A stretch of DNA of 64,000 bases from CAVUEG01 sp963740525 (GTDB lineage Bacteria; Actinomycetota; Actinomycetes; Propionibacteriales; Nocardioidaceae). The position numbers were made by a program, and so were the translations under genes. Positions within the stretch are counted from its first letter, which is position 1; each line of letters begins with the position of its first letter. The notes beneath the pieces were generated by a model, which made no database searches, was not told the origin of the DNA, and saw nothing but the letters and a program-made list of their open reading frames with translations. Below, piece by piece: positions 44,539-55,102 of this stretch. Where the stretch lies: assembly GCA_963740525.1 (NCBI GenBank), contig CAVUEG010000006.1:1491859-1555858 (forward strand), in the 5' to 3' direction.

Positions 44539-45231
44539 ATGGCCGACACGATCAAGGCCGAGTCCCGCACGGAGTTCGGCAAGGGCGCTGCGCGCCGCAT
44601 CCGCCGAGCCGACAAGGTCCCCGCCGTTCTCTACGGCCACGGCTCAGACCCCATCCACGTCACCCTGCCCGGCCACGAGACGATGCTGGCTCTCAAGCAC
44701 GGTGGGTCGAACGCGGTTCTCAACATCGACGTCGACGGCAAGAAGCAGCTCGCGCTGACCAAGCAGATCCAGGCTCACGCGATCAAGGGCTTCCTGGAGC
44801 ACATCGACTTCATCCTCGTCCGCAAGGGCGAGAAGGTCACCGTCGAGATCCCCGTCCACATCGTCGGCGATCCCAAGCCCGACTCGCTGGTCGTCACCGA
44901 GCTCTCCACGGTCACCGTGGAGGCCGAGGCGACGCACATCCCCGAGTTCATCGAGCTGTCCATCGAGGGTGCGGAGCCCGGCACGCAGTTCCACGCGTCC
45001 GACCTCGTGCTGCCCAAGGGCTCCCTGCTGCAGACCGACCCCGAGTACCTGGTGGTCAACGTGACCCACGCGCCCACGGCGGAGGAGGTCGAGGCGGAGC
45101 TCGAGGAGGCCGAGGCCGAGGCGGGCATCGAGCACGACGAGCCCGAGTCCGAGGCAGGCGACGAGTCCGAGGACAAGGCCGACGGCACCGAGGGTGCCGA
45201 GACCGGCGACGAGGCCGCATCGGAGGCGTGA
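44539..45231 (+). CDS. rplY: 50S ribosomal protein L25/Ctc (long form)
   Basis: 230 residues. The N-terminal 5S-rRNA-binding domain has RTEFGKGAARRIRRADKVPAVLYG, then the CTC beta domain with VEIPVHIVGDP and PGTQFHASDLVLPKG. The last 45 residues are Glu/Asp/Ala-rich and disordered, as in other actinobacteria. It binds 5S rRNA. It is followed by pth 50 bases on. Confidence 0.94.
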   Translation: MADTIKAESRTEFGKGAARRIRRADKVPAVLYGHGSDPIHVTLPGHETMLALKHGGSNAVLNIDVDGKKQLALTKQIQAHAIKGFLEHIDFILVRKGEKVTVEIPVHIVGDPKPDSLVVTELSTVTVEAEATHIPEFIELSIEGAEPGTQFHASDLVLPKGSLLQTDPEYLVVNVTHAPTAEEVEAELEEAEAEAGIEHDEPESEAGDESEDKADGTEGAETGDEAASEA

Positions 45232-45281
45232 TCCTTCGCCGTCTCCAGGATTGGCTCACAGGAAGGCCGGGAGTTCCGCAG

Positions 45282-45881
45282 ATGACCGATGCCCACGACG
45301 ACGTGTGGCTCGTGGTCGGTCTGGGGAACCCCGGCCCTTCCTATGCCTCGACGCGTCACAACATCGGCTACCTCGTCGTCGACGAGCTCGCCAACCGGCT
45401 CGGCGGCAGACTGAAGGCGCACAAGTCGGGTCGGGCCGAGGTTCTCGAGGGTCGGCTCGGCTCGCCCGGGGAGCAGGGACCACGCGTCGTGCTGGCCCGG
45501 GCCCGTTGCTACATGAACGAGTCCGGCGGCCCGGTCTCCACCTTGGCGAAGTTCTACAAGGTCGACCCCGAGCGGGTGATCGCGATCCACGACGAGCTCG
45601 ACATCGACTTCGGCACGCTCCGCGTCAAGCAGGGCGGCGGGGACAACGGGCACAACGGGCTCCGGTCGATGCGGGCGTCGCTCGGCACCGGTGACTTCTA
45701 CCGGGTACGGGCCGGCATCGGCCGCCCGCCGGGTCGGCAGTCTCCTGCGGACTTCGTGCTGTCGGCGTACTCCGCGGCCGAGCGCAAGGAGCTGGCGTTC
45801 CAGATCGACGATGCGGCCGACGCCGTCGAGTCGCTGATGACCGAGGGTCTGGCGGCCACCCAGACCCGCTTCAACTCCTAG
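45282..45881 (+). CDS. pth: peptidyl-tRNA hydrolase
   Basis: 199 residues from ATG 45282, with a GGGAG site ahead. VGLGNPGPSYASTRHNIGY carries the catalytic His and Asn, ARCYMNESGGPV the next, HDELDIDFGTLRVKQGGGDNGHNGLRSM the third and fourth motifs. It frees tRNA from peptidyl-tRNAs that drop off ribosomes. The rplY-pth pairing is ancestral. Confidence 0.96.
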   Translation: MTDAHDDVWLVVGLGNPGPSYASTRHNIGYLVVDELANRLGGRLKAHKSGRAEVLEGRLGSPGEQGPRVVLARARCYMNESGGPVSTLAKFYKVDPERVIAIHDELDIDFGTLRVKQGGGDNGHNGLRSMRASLGTGDFYRVRAGIGRPPGRQSPADFVLSAYSAAERKELAFQIDDAADAVESLMTEGLAATQTRFNS

Positions 45882-45899
45882 CGGCCCTAGGCTGTCCCG

Positions 45900-46691
45900 G
45901 TGACCTCCTCAGCTGACTTCGAGCCCGGGACGCCCCCTGCCGGCGTCGACACCGACGACCACGTCCTCGCCACGTGGAGCGCGACCCTGGCAGGCGAGCT
46001 GCTCACCCGGGTCCGCACGGAGGGCCTGGAGGGCAAGGAGCTCAAGGACGCCGGCGACCGCGCCGCCCACGAGTTCCTGATGGAGCTGCTCGCGGCCCAC
46101 CGCCCCGATGACGCCGTGCTCTCCGAGGAGGGCGCCGACGACAAGGCCCGGCTTCAGTCATCCCGGGTCTGGATCGTGGATCCCTTGGACGGCACCCGCG
46201 AGTTCTCCGAGCCGCCCCGGGACGACTGGGCCGTCCACGTCGCCCTGTGGGAGCGCGGAGAGCTCGTCGCCGGTGCCGTGGCGCAGCCCGGACTCGGCAT
46301 GACCTTCAACACCGGTGAGCCGCCGGAGGTGCCCGCACGCACCAGCGAGCGGCCGCGGATCGCCGTCTCACGCACCCGACCGCCGGCATTCGTCGCCGCT
46401 CTCGCGGAGGCGATCGGCGCCGACCTGGTCCCGATGGGGTCGGCCGGGGCCAAGGTGATCTCGGTGACGCGCGACGTCACCGACGCCTACGTCCACGCCG
46501 GCGGACAGTACGAGTGGGACTCCGCGGCCCCGGTGGCGGTGGCCCGTGCGGCCGGGTTGCACACCTCCCGGATCGACGGTTCGCCGCTGCTCTACAACCA
46601 GGACGAGGTCCTCCTGCCTGACTTGGTGGTGTGCCGTCCCGAGCTCGCCGAGCCGATCCTCGCGTTCATCCGCGAGCACGGCACCGACTGA
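45900..46691 (+). CDS. CysQ-like 3'(2'),5'-bisphosphate nucleotidase / inositol monophosphatase family
   Basis: 263 residues from GTG. VLSEEGADD and WIVDPLDGTREF are the metal-binding signatures, and QYEWDSAAPVAVARAAGLH the C-terminal one. The family hydrolyses PAP or inositol phosphates; the CysQ branch fits best from DGTREF. It would remove PAP produced by sulfate assimilation. It lies three bases ahead of the HAD gene. Confidence 0.87.
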   Translation: MTSSADFEPGTPPAGVDTDDHVLATWSATLAGELLTRVRTEGLEGKELKDAGDRAAHEFLMELLAAHRPDDAVLSEEGADDKARLQSSRVWIVDPLDGTREFSEPPRDDWAVHVALWERGELVAGAVAQPGLGMTFNTGEPPEVPARTSERPRIAVSRTRPPAFVAALAEAIGADLVPMGSAGAKVISVTRDVTDAYVHAGGQYEWDSAAPVAVARAAGLHTSRIDGSPLLYNQDEVLLPDLVVCRPELAEPILAFIREHGTD

Positions 46692-46694
46692 GCC

Positions 46695-47312
46695 ATGCCG
46701 GGCGTGCGCGCGGTCCTGTGGGATGCCGACGGAGTGCTGCAACAGCTTCCCGCGGGTTGGGAGGCGTCGATGCGCCCGGTCGTCGGCCATCTGGTCGACG
46801 ACGTCGAAGGGTTCCTGGCCGAGGCGTTCGCGGCCGAGCGTCCGGCGCTCACCGGTGACGCCCACTGGCTTGAGGTGCTGCCAGAGCTCCTGGGGAGATG
46901 GGGTATCGCGGACTCGTACGACGACGCGCTGAGGGTCTGGCTGACCATCGAGCCGGTCGTGGAGGTCCGTGAGCTCGTGACGTCACTGAGGTCAGCCGGC
47001 ATCCCCTGCTATCTCGCGACCAACCAGGCCGAGCACCGCGGGCGCTACATGCACGAGAACCTCGGGTACGCCGAGCTCTTCGACGACAGCTTCTACTCCT
47101 ACCAACTCGGTGTCGCCAAGCCGGACCCGGCGTACTTCCGGGCAGTCCTGGAGCGGGTCGGGCTCGCGGGCACGGAGGTGCTCTTCGTCGATGACAGCGA
47201 GACGAACGTGACCAGCGCCCGGGCAGCGGGCCTCACGGCCGAACGGTGGCACGTGGACGACGGTGTCGACGAGCTGCTGGGCCTCCTGCGCCGCCACGGA
47301 CTCCCAGCCTGA
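46695..47312 (+). CDS. HAD superfamily hydrolase
   Basis: 205 residues. LWDADGVLQQ holds the nucleophile Asp and acid Asp, TNQAEHR the Thr/Ser motif, VAKPDPAYF the Lys, and VLFVDDSETNV the final acidic pair. It resembles FMN/glycolate-type phosphatases. Substrate unknown. It follows the CysQ-like gene closely, perhaps as an operon. Confidence 0.85.
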   Translation: MPGVRAVLWDADGVLQQLPAGWEASMRPVVGHLVDDVEGFLAEAFAAERPALTGDAHWLEVLPELLGRWGIADSYDDALRVWLTIEPVVEVRELVTSLRSAGIPCYLATNQAEHRGRYMHENLGYAELFDDSFYSYQLGVAKPDPAYFRAVLERVGLAGTEVLFVDDSETNVTSARAAGLTAERWHVDDGVDELLGLLRRHGLPA

Positions 47313-47314
47313 GC

Positions 47315-48282
47315 TCAGGTCGGATCGGGCTCCGGGGGAGGCTCGGCACCCTGCGCGTCGTCGCGCGCGGCCCACTCGAGCAGGGGCGTGATGTCGAAGG
47401 CCTGGCCATCGATGTCGGCATGCAGGTCACCGAGGTCGGCGAACCGGTCCGGGACGGTCGCGATCGTGAAGTCGCCGGGCTCGGCGTCGTCCACCTCGTC
47501 CCACCGGATCGGTGTGGAGACGGTGGCCTCGGGGTTGCCCCGCACGGAGTACGCCGCGGCGATGGTGTGGTCGCGGGCGTTCTGGTTGTAGTCGACGAAG
47601 AGCGCCGCCGGGTCTCGGTCCTTGCGCCACCACGTCGTCGTGACGTCCTCGGGAGCGCGCCGCTCGACCTCCCGGGCGAACGCCAGTGCGGCGCGGCGTA
47701 CGTCGGTGAAACCGTGGTCGGGCCTGATCCGCACGTAGACGTGCATCCCGTTGCCGCCGGAGGTCTTGGGGAACCCGACCGCGCCGAGCTCGTCGAGCAC
47801 CTCGTGGGCGACCTGAGCGACCCTGCGCACCGTGGCGTAGTCGCACGCGGGCCCGGGGTCGAGGTCGATGCGCCACTCGTCGGGCTTCTCGGTGTCGGCC
47901 CGCCGGCTGTTCCAGGGATGGAACTCCACCGTCGACATCTGCACCGCCCAGATCACCTGGGCGAGCTCGGTGACGCACAGCTCGTCGGCGGTGCGGTTCC
48001 AGCGCGGGAAGTGCACCCGGACCGTCTCCATCCACGGCGGCGCCCCTGCCGGCAGCCGCTTCTGGTGCACCTTCTCCCCGGTCACCCCCGTCGGGAAGCG
48101 GTGCAGCATGCAGGGCCGCTCGCGGAGCGCGTTGACGATGCCCGTCGACCGACCGAGAGGTAGTACTCGACCAGGTCGAGCTTGGTCTCGCCGCGTGCCG
48201 GGAAGTAGACCCGGTCGGGGTTGGAGACGCGGACCACCCGGTCGTCGATCTCCAGCTCCACCGCCGGCGTCTTCGAGGCCAT
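47315..48282 (-). CDS. LigD-type DNA polymerase domain protein (frameshifted)
   Basis: About 322 residues when restored. The NHEJ primase/polymerase motifs are SNPDRVYFP, FHPWNSRRADTEKPDEWRIDLDPGP (metal Asp residues) and SGGNGMHVYVRI; the final part has AYSVRGNPEATVSTPIRWDE. There is no ligase or phosphoesterase domain. It could fill gaps during end joining; no Ku gene is in the window. Near 48148 the frame shifts between EYYLSVG and GIVNALRERP, explained by one missing G. Confidence 0.85.
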
Positions 48283-48329
48283 GGAGAGAACCTAGCGACC
48301 CTGTCCGTGGGCGGGTACAGGATGGGCTC

Positions 48330-48741
48330 ATGACGTCCTCCATCGCCCACACCACCATCGACTGCGCGAACGCCTACGAGCTCTCCACCTGGTGGAAGCA
48401 GCTCCTCGGGTACGTCGACCTGCCCGACGACCCCAACGAACCGGGCCACGAGGAGTGCCAGATCACCTCGCCCGACGGCGGCCACCAGCTTCTCTTCATC
48501 GAGGTCCCCGACACCAAGCGGGGCAAGAACCGGCTGCACTTCGACGTCCGTCCCGACAGCGGGACCCGCGACGAGGAGGTCGAGCGGATGGTCGGTCTCG
48601 GGCGCCACCGAGATCGCCGACCTCCGCGACCACTATGCGCCCGGCATCGGCTGGGTCGTGATGGCCGACCCGGAGGGCAACGAGTTCTGCATCCTGCGCA
48701 GCAGGCAGGAGATGGACGAGCACCCCATGAGGGTTCCGTAG
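48330..48741 (+). CDS. VOC/glyoxalase-like protein (frameshifted)
   Basis: About 136 residues when restored. TTIDCANAYELSTWWKQLLGY and GKNRLHFDVRP are typical of actinobacterial VOC proteins; the end, GWVVMADPEGNEFCILR, resumes in another frame after about 48601, where one G appears to be inserted. VOC proteins bind metals and act as dioxygenases, lyases or antibiotic-binding proteins. No substrate can be assigned. Confidence 0.82.
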
Positions 48742-48826
48742 ACTGCACAGCGCAACCCGACACCCCCTGTCCATCTCGACCGGGGGCGCTCGTGTTGTCA
48801 GGTCACACCCAGCAGCGGGAGCATTC

Positions 48827-51800
48827 GTGAGTCTCAAGGCAGTCGCCGACCTGGTCCTTCGGGACCCCACCCTCGCCCGGTCCATGACCGACGCGAAGGC
48901 CGGCCTGGAGACCCTCGACCTGACCGCCCCCGGTGCGTTGCGGCCGTTCGTGGTCAAGGGGCTGGTGGACGTCGGGCGCACCGTGCTGGCGGTCGCCGCG
49001 ACCTCCCGGGAGGCGGAGGACCTGGTGGCCAGCCTCGGCGACCTGCTCGACCCCGCCGAGGTCGCCTACTACCCGTCCTGGGAGACGTTGCCCCACGAGC
49101 GGCTGAGCCCGCGCAGTGACACCGTGGGCCAACGGCTGGCCGTGCTCCGCCGGCTCGCCCACCCGGGCACCGACGTCAGCAACGGGCCGTTGCGCGTCGT
49201 GGTCGCCCCGGTGCGGTCGATCCTGCAGCCTCAGGTGCGAGGGCTGGCAGACCTGGTGCCGGTCGAGCTCTCCGTCGGTGACGAGGCAGACCTCGAGGAC
49301 GTCGTACGCCGCCTCGCCGACGCCGCCTACTCCCGCGTGGACCTGGTCGAGAAGCGCGGCGAGTTCGCCGTGCGTGGCGGCATCGTGGACGTCTTCCCCC
49401 GACCGAGGAGCACCCGCTGCGCCTGGAGTTCTGGGGCGACGAGGTCGAGGAGATCAGGTCGTTCTCGGTCGCGGACCAGCGCACGCTCGAGCCACTGGGC
49501 CGGCTCTGGGCGCCGCCGTGCCGCGAGCTCCTGCTCACCGCCGAGGTGCGCAAGCGCGCCGCCGCGCTCGGCGAGGAGCACCCGCAGCTGGCAGAGATCA
49601 CCTCAGCGATGGCCCAGGGCATCGCGGTCGAGGGGATGGAGTCCCTCTCGCCCGTGCTGGTCGACGAGATGGAGCTGCTGCTGGACGTGATGCCGGCCGA
49701 CACCACCGTCCTCGTGCTCGACCCGGAGCGGGCCCGCTCGCGCGCGCACGACCTGGTCGCGACCAGCGAGGAGTTCCTCCAGGCCTCCTGGGCGGCAGCC
49801 GCGGGCGGAGGGCAGGCGCCGATCGACCTCGGCGCAGCGTCGTACCGGAGCCTGGCCGAGGTCCGGGCGCTCAGCCTCGCCCAGGGCAAACCCTGGTGGT
49901 CGGTGAGCCCGTTCGGTCTCGACCCGGAGGCCGAGGCGCTGGCCGACGGAGTGGCCGACACCGACTCCGGCGCCGTCGAGTCGCGCGCCGTCGGCATCCG
50001 TGCGATCGAGCCCTACCGGGGCGACGTCGCCCGGGCCATCGAGGACATGCGGCAGTGGATCGCCGCCGGCTCGCGGGTGGTGCTCGTGCACGAGGGGCAC
50101 GGCCCGGCCCAGCGGATGGTCGAGGTTCTCGCGGAGAACGACATCCCCAGCCGGTACGTCCAGTCGCTCGACAGCGAGCTCGAGCCCGGTCTGGTGCACG
50201 TCACCACGGCCACGCTCGACCACGGCCTCCACGACGAGGTGCAGTGCCTCGCCGTGCTCACCGGCGAGGACATCGCCGGGCAACGGTCCTCGACCCGGGA
50301 CATGCGCCGGATGCCGGCTCGACGCAAGCGCCAGATCGACCCGCTCGAGCTGAAGGAGGGCGACTTCGTCGTTCACGAGCAGCACGGCGTGGGTCGCTAC
50401 GTGGAGATGAAGCAGCGCGTGGTCCAGGGAGCCACCCGCGAGTACCTCGTCCTCGAGTACGGCGCCTCCAAGCGCGGCTACCCCCGGACCGGCTGTACGT
50501 TCCCGCCGACGCGCTCGACCAGGTCACCCGCTACGTCGGCGGCGAGTCGCCCAGCCTCGACCGGCTCGGCGGTGGCGACTGGGCCAAGCGCAAGGGCCGT
50601 GCCCGCAAGGCAGTGCGCCAGATCGCCGCCGAGCTGATCAAGCTGTACGCCGCCCGTCAGGCCACCAAGGGGCACCGGTTCGGTCCGGACAGTCCGTGGC
50701 AGCGCGAGCTCGAGGATGCGTTCCCGTTCCAGGAGACGCCGGACCAGCTCAGCACGGTCGACGAGGTCAAGCGCGACATGGAGCGGCACGTCCCGATGGA
50801 CCGGCTCGTGTGCGGCGACGTCGGCTACGGGAAGACCGAGATCGCGGTGCGCGCGGCGTTCAAGGCGGTGCAGGACGGCAAGCAGGTCGCCGTACTCGTG
50901 CCGACCACGCTTCTGGTCCAGCAGCACTTCTCCACCTTCGCCGAGCGGATGAGCGGCTTCCCTGTGGTGCTCAAGGGGCTGTCCCGCTTCCAGACCGACA
51001 AGGAGGCCGCCGAGACCATCGAGGGTCTCCGCGACGGCACCGTTGACGTCGTGATCGGCACGCACCGACTGCTCAACCCCGACATCCGGATGAAGGACCT
51101 CGGCCTGATCGTGGTCGACGAGGAGCAGCGCTTCGGCGTCGAGCACAAGGAGCAGATGAAGAGGATGCGGACCAGCGTCGACGTGCTGTCGATGTCCGCC
51201 ACGCCGATCCCGCGCACCCTGGAGATGGCGATCACCGGCATCCGCGAGATGTCGACGATCACCACCCCGCCCGAGGAGCGGCACCCGGTGCTGACCTATG
51301 TCGGCGCCTACGAAGACCGTCAGGTGATCGCCGCGGTCCGTCGTGAGCTGCTCCGCGAGGGTCAGGTCTTCTACATCCACAACCGGGTCCAGTCGATCGA
51401 GAAGGCCGCGGCGAAGATCCGCGAGCTGGTGCCCGAGGCCCGGGTCGCCACCGCCCACGGCCAGATGGGGGAGCACCAGCTGGAGCAGGTCATGCTCGAC
51501 TTCTGGGAGAAGCGCTTCGACGTGCTCGTCTGCACCACGATCGTCGAGTCCGGCCTCGATGTGTCCAACGCGAACACCATGCTCATCGAGCGGGCCGACA
51601 CCCTGGGTCTGTCCCAGCTGCACCAGTTGCGCGGACGCGTCGGCCGCGGACGGGAGCGGGCGTACGCCTACTTCCTCTACCCGGCGGACAAGCCGATGAC
51701 CGAGACCGCCCACGAGCGACTCGCGACGCTGGCCCAGCACTCGGACCTCGGCGGCGGCATGGCGATCGCCATGAAGGACCTCGAGATCCGTGGTGCCGGC

Positions 51801-52406
51801 AACCTCCTGGGCGGCGAGCAGTCCGGACACATCGCCGACGTCGGCTTCGACCTGTACGTCCGTCTGGTCGGCGAGGCCGTCGCCGAGTACCGCGGAGACG
51901 CTGCCGAGGAGGCCGTGGAGGTCAAGATCGAGCTCCCGATCGACGCGCACGTGCCGCACACCTACGTCACCAGCGAGCGGCTGCGCCTGGAGATGTACAA
52001 GCGGCTCGCCGAGGTGCGCGTCGACGAGGACGTCGACCTGCTCCGCGAGGAGATGGTCGACCGGTACGGCGAGCCGCCCGCCCCGGTGGCCAGTCTGCTC
52101 GAGGTGGCCAGGTTCCGCGCCCGGCTGCGTCAGGCCGGGCTGAGCGACGTCACGTTGGCGGGCAAGTACGTCCGCTTCGCCCCGGTGGACCTGCCGGACT
52201 CCGGCAGGGTCCGCCTGCAGCGCCTCTACCCTCAGAGCATCGTCAAGGAGAACGTGCGTACGATGCTCGTGCCCCGCCCTTCGACCGCGGTCGTGGGGGG
52301 ACAGCCGCTTCGCGACGAGGCGTTGCTGACCTGGGCACGCGAAGTGATCGAGACCGTGATCGACCGGGCGCCCGCCCCGGCCCAGAAGCAGGAGAGCCGA
52401 TCGTGA
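48827..52406 (+). CDS. mfd: transcription-repair coupling factor Mfd (two frameshifts)
   Basis: About 1,193 residues when restored. UvrB-like N-terminal part (VAYYPSWETLPHERLSP), RNA-polymerase-interaction domain (IDPLELKEGDFVVHEQHGVGRY), and translocase with GDVGYGKTEIAVRAAF (Walker A), VVDEEQRFG and GRVGRGRERAYAYFLYP. It removes stalled RNA polymerase and recruits UvrA. Two breaks, near 49400 and 50485, each fit loss of one C from a C6 run: after DVFP the sequence resumes as PTEEHPLRLEFWGDE, and after KRGYP as DRLYVPADALDQV. These look like sequencing errors. It overlaps the SurA-like gene by four bases. Confidence 0.92.
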
Positions 52407-53092
52407 AGTCCAGGCGCCCCGTCCTCGCCCTGATCGCCGTGACCGCGGCGCTCCTCCTCGGTGGCTGCGGCGACGTGCATCCGGGGGTGGCCGCGGTGGC
52501 GGGCACCGACCGGATCAGCCACGAGCGGGTGGACCAGCTCGCCGAGGCCCTGTGCTCGGCGAACACCGCCGCTCAGCTGGCCGCGGGCAACGCCAAGCCG
52601 GACCTGCCGACGGTCGGTGCGCGTCAGAGCGCGCTGCAGATCCTCCTCGACACCGACCTGGCGCTGCAGTTCGGCAGGAGCCAGGGCGCCAAGCCGGACC
52701 AGCAGCTTGCCGCGGCGGCGAAGGGCCAGAACGAGCAGGGCATCTCGATGGTCCCCGCTGCCCAGCGGGCCGGCTTCCGCACCGTCCTCGACCAGTACGC
52801 CGAGTCCCAGCTGATGCTGATCGACCTGGGCAGGAAGTCGCTCACCGCCTCCGGCGAGACCCAGATCGACGAGAACAAGGCCCTCGCGGAAGGCCACCGA
52901 CTGCTCTCCCAGTGGGAGAAGACCATCGACGTGGTCGTCGACCCGCGCTACGGCACCTACCGCAACGGCGCCGTGACGGCGGGCGACTCGTCCCTCTCGG
53001 TCGCGCAGTCGCAGGCGGCTCGCCAGGCGAGCAAGGCCAACTCCTCCGCCGGCTTTGCCGCGACGCTCCCCGCGTCGCAGAAGTGCGCCTGA
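52403..53092 (+). CDS. SurA N-terminal-like lipoprotein
   Basis: 229 residues. Signal peptide with lipobox LLGGC, then GVAAVAGTDRISHERVDQLAEAL, the start of a SurA-type chaperone N domain. No parvulin (PPIase) domain is seen. It may help fold exported proteins. It starts with a GTG inside the mfd stop and precedes mazG by nine bases; the same order occurs in other actinobacteria near eno. Confidence 0.82.
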   Translation: MKSRRPVLALIAVTAALLLGGCGDVHPGVAAVAGTDRISHERVDQLAEALCSANTAAQLAAGNAKPDLPTVGARQSALQILLDTDLALQFGRSQGAKPDQQLAAAAKGQNEQGISMVPAAQRAGFRTVLDQYAESQLMLIDLGRKSLTASGETQIDENKALAEGHRLLSQWEKTIDVVVDPRYGTYRNGAVTAGDSSLSVAQSQAARQASKANSSAGFAATLPASQKCA

Positions 53093-53101
53093 CCCCTCGT
53101 C

Positions 53102-53722
53102 GTGGAGCCCGGCGACCGGCTTGTCGAGTTCATCGCGGTGATGGACCGACTCCGGCGCGAGTGCCCCTGGAAGAGTGAGCAGACCCACCGCAGCCTGGCG
53201 CGGTACCTCCTCGAGGAGACCCACGAGGTGCTCGAGGCGCTGGACACCGGCGACGACGAGCACCTGCGCGAGGAGCTCGGGGACCTGCTGATGCAGATCT
53301 ACTTCCACGCCCGGATCGCGGAGGAGAACGCGCAGGACGCGTGGTCGATCGACGACGTGGCCGCGGGGATCATCGACAAGCTGGTCCGTCGCAACCCGCA
53401 CGTCTTCGGTGACCAGAGCCCGGGTGACGGCCGGGCTCCCGTGGATGCCGACGCCGTGAACGAGGCGTGGAACGAGATCAAGGCGAGCGAGAAGCGACGC
53501 GACTCGGTGCTCGACGGGCTCGCCCCGACGCTGCCGGCCCTCCTGTACGCCGACAAGGTCATTGACCGGCTCGCCGAGGCAGGTGTGCCGGTCGAGGTGG
53601 AGCGCGCCTCGGCCGATCTGGGAGAGCGGCTGCTCGGGCTGGTCGCCGAGGCACGTGCGGCGAAGGTCGACCCCGAGCAGGCGCTGCGCGACGCCGTACG
53701 CCGGCACACGCAGGGCCGATGA
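53102..53722 (+). CDS. mazG: nucleoside triphosphate pyrophosphohydrolase MazG
   Basis: 206 residues from GTG. RRECPWKSEQTHRSLARYLLEETHEVLEAL with the EExxE motif, then EELGDLLMQIYFHARIAEE and DKLVRRNPHVFGD. MazG hydrolyses non-canonical NTPs. It lies nine bases after the SurA-like gene and ahead of eno, an ancestral neighbourhood. Confidence 0.94.
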   Translation: MEPGDRLVEFIAVMDRLRRECPWKSEQTHRSLARYLLEETHEVLEALDTGDDEHLREELGDLLMQIYFHARIAEENAQDAWSIDDVAAGIIDKLVRRNPHVFGDQSPGDGRAPVDADAVNEAWNEIKASEKRRDSVLDGLAPTLPALLYADKVIDRLAEAGVPVEVERASADLGERLLGLVAEARAAKVDPEQALRDAVRRHTQGR

Positions 53723-53816
53723 CCACCCCGCGAGCCCTGCCCCGCACGCGCTCGGGACGCCGTTAGGCTGGGTGGGCACGAAACCCGTAGTTCCCTCCCG
53801 AAACAGGAGCAGACCC

Positions 53817-55100
53817 TTGGCGTCCATCGAGGCTGTCGGCGCGCGCGAGATCCTGGACTCTCGCGGCAACCCCACGATCGAGGTCGAGGTACTCCTCGAC
53901 GACGGCACGGTGAGCCGTGCCGCGGTCCCCTCCGGTGCCTCCACCGGCGCCTTCGAGGCGGTCGAGCTCCGCGACGGCGGTGACCGCTATGGCGGCAAGG
54001 GCGTCCAGTCCGCGGTGAAGACGGTCAACGACAAGATCGGGCCGGAACTGGTCGGCTTCGACGCCGACGAGCAGCGTCTCGTCGACCAGGCCATGATCGA
54101 CCTCGACGCCACCCCCAACAAGGCGAAGCTCGGCGCGAACGCGATCCTCGGCGTCTCCCTCGCCGTCGCCCGAGCCGCCGCGGACTCCGCCGGCCTCCCG
54201 CTGTTCCGCTACGTCGGAGGCCCGAACGCGCACCTGCTCCCGGTGCCGATGATGAACATCCTCAACGGTGGCGCCCACGCCGACAGCGGTGTCGACGTGC
54301 AGGAGTTCATGATCGCCCCGATCGGGGCCCCGACCTTCGCGGAGGCACTGCGTCAGGGCGCGGAGGTCTACCACGCGCTCAAGTCCGTGCTCAAGCAGCG
54401 TGGTCTCAGCACCGGGCTCGGCGACGAGGGCGGCTTCGCCCCGGCATTGCCCAGCAACCGTGACGCGCTCGACCTGATCACCACCGCCGTCGAGGCGACC
54501 GGGCTCCAGGCCGGTCGCGACATCGTCTTCGCCCTTGACGTCGCAGCCACGGAGTTCTACGAGGACGGCGCCTACACCTTCGAGGGGTCGAGCAAGACCT
54601 CCGCGGAGATGCTGGCCTACTACAGCGACCTCGTGTCGTCGTACCCGATCGTGTCGATCGAGGACCCGATGAACGAGGAGGACTGGGAGGGCTGGGCGTC
54701 GATGACCGCCGCGCTCGGGGACCGGGTCCAGATCGTCGGCGACGACCTGTTCGTCACCAACGTCGAGCGGCTGGCCCGCGGGATCGAGGAGCGCTCCGCG
54801 AACGCACTCTTGGTCAAGGTCAACCAGATCGGCTCGCTCACCGAGACCCTCGACTCCGTCGACCTCGCGCACCGCAACGGGCTCCGCTGCATGATGAGCC
54901 ACCGGTCGGGCGAGACCGAGGACACCACGATCGCCGACCTGGCCGTGGCCACGAACTGCGGCCAGATCAAGACCGGTGCTCCTGCTCGCTCCGAGCGCGT
55001 CGCCAAGTACAACCAGCTGCTGCGCATCGAGGAGCAGCTCGACGATGCCGCGCGGTACGCCGGCGCCCGCGCGTTCCCCCGCTTCCAGGGACAGGGCTGA
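53817..55100 (+). CDS. eno: enolase
   Basis: 427 residues from TTG 53817, with AGGAG seven bases before it. ILDSRGNPTIEVEV, SGASTGAFEA, NGGAHADSGVDVQEFMI, GDEGGFAP, SIEDPMNEEDW, QIVGDDLFVTN, VKVNQIGSLTET and MSHRSGETEDT are intact. It converts 2-phosphoglycerate to phosphoenolpyruvate. This is one of the few long housekeeping genes in the second half without a frameshift. Confidence 0.97.
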   Translation: MASIEAVGAREILDSRGNPTIEVEVLLDDGTVSRAAVPSGASTGAFEAVELRDGGDRYGGKGVQSAVKTVNDKIGPELVGFDADEQRLVDQAMIDLDATPNKAKLGANAILGVSLAVARAAADSAGLPLFRYVGGPNAHLLPVPMMNILNGGAHADSGVDVQEFMIAPIGAPTFAEALRQGAEVYHALKSVLKQRGLSTGLGDEGGFAPALPSNRDALDLITTAVEATGLQAGRDIVFALDVAATEFYEDGAYTFEGSSKTSAEMLAYYSDLVSSYPIVSIEDPMNEEDWEGWASMTAALGDRVQIVGDDLFVTNVERLARGIEERSANALLVKVNQIGSLTETLDSVDLAHRNGLRCMMSHRSGETEDTTIADLAVATNCGQIKTGAPARSERVAKYNQLLRIEEQLDDAARYAGARAFPRFQGQG

Positions 55101-55102
55101 CC

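Noticed and set aside
48827..52406. mfd as a true pseudogene or as split genes
   Set aside because: Both breaks are one-base losses in C runs with conserved protein resuming directly; error is the simpler reading.
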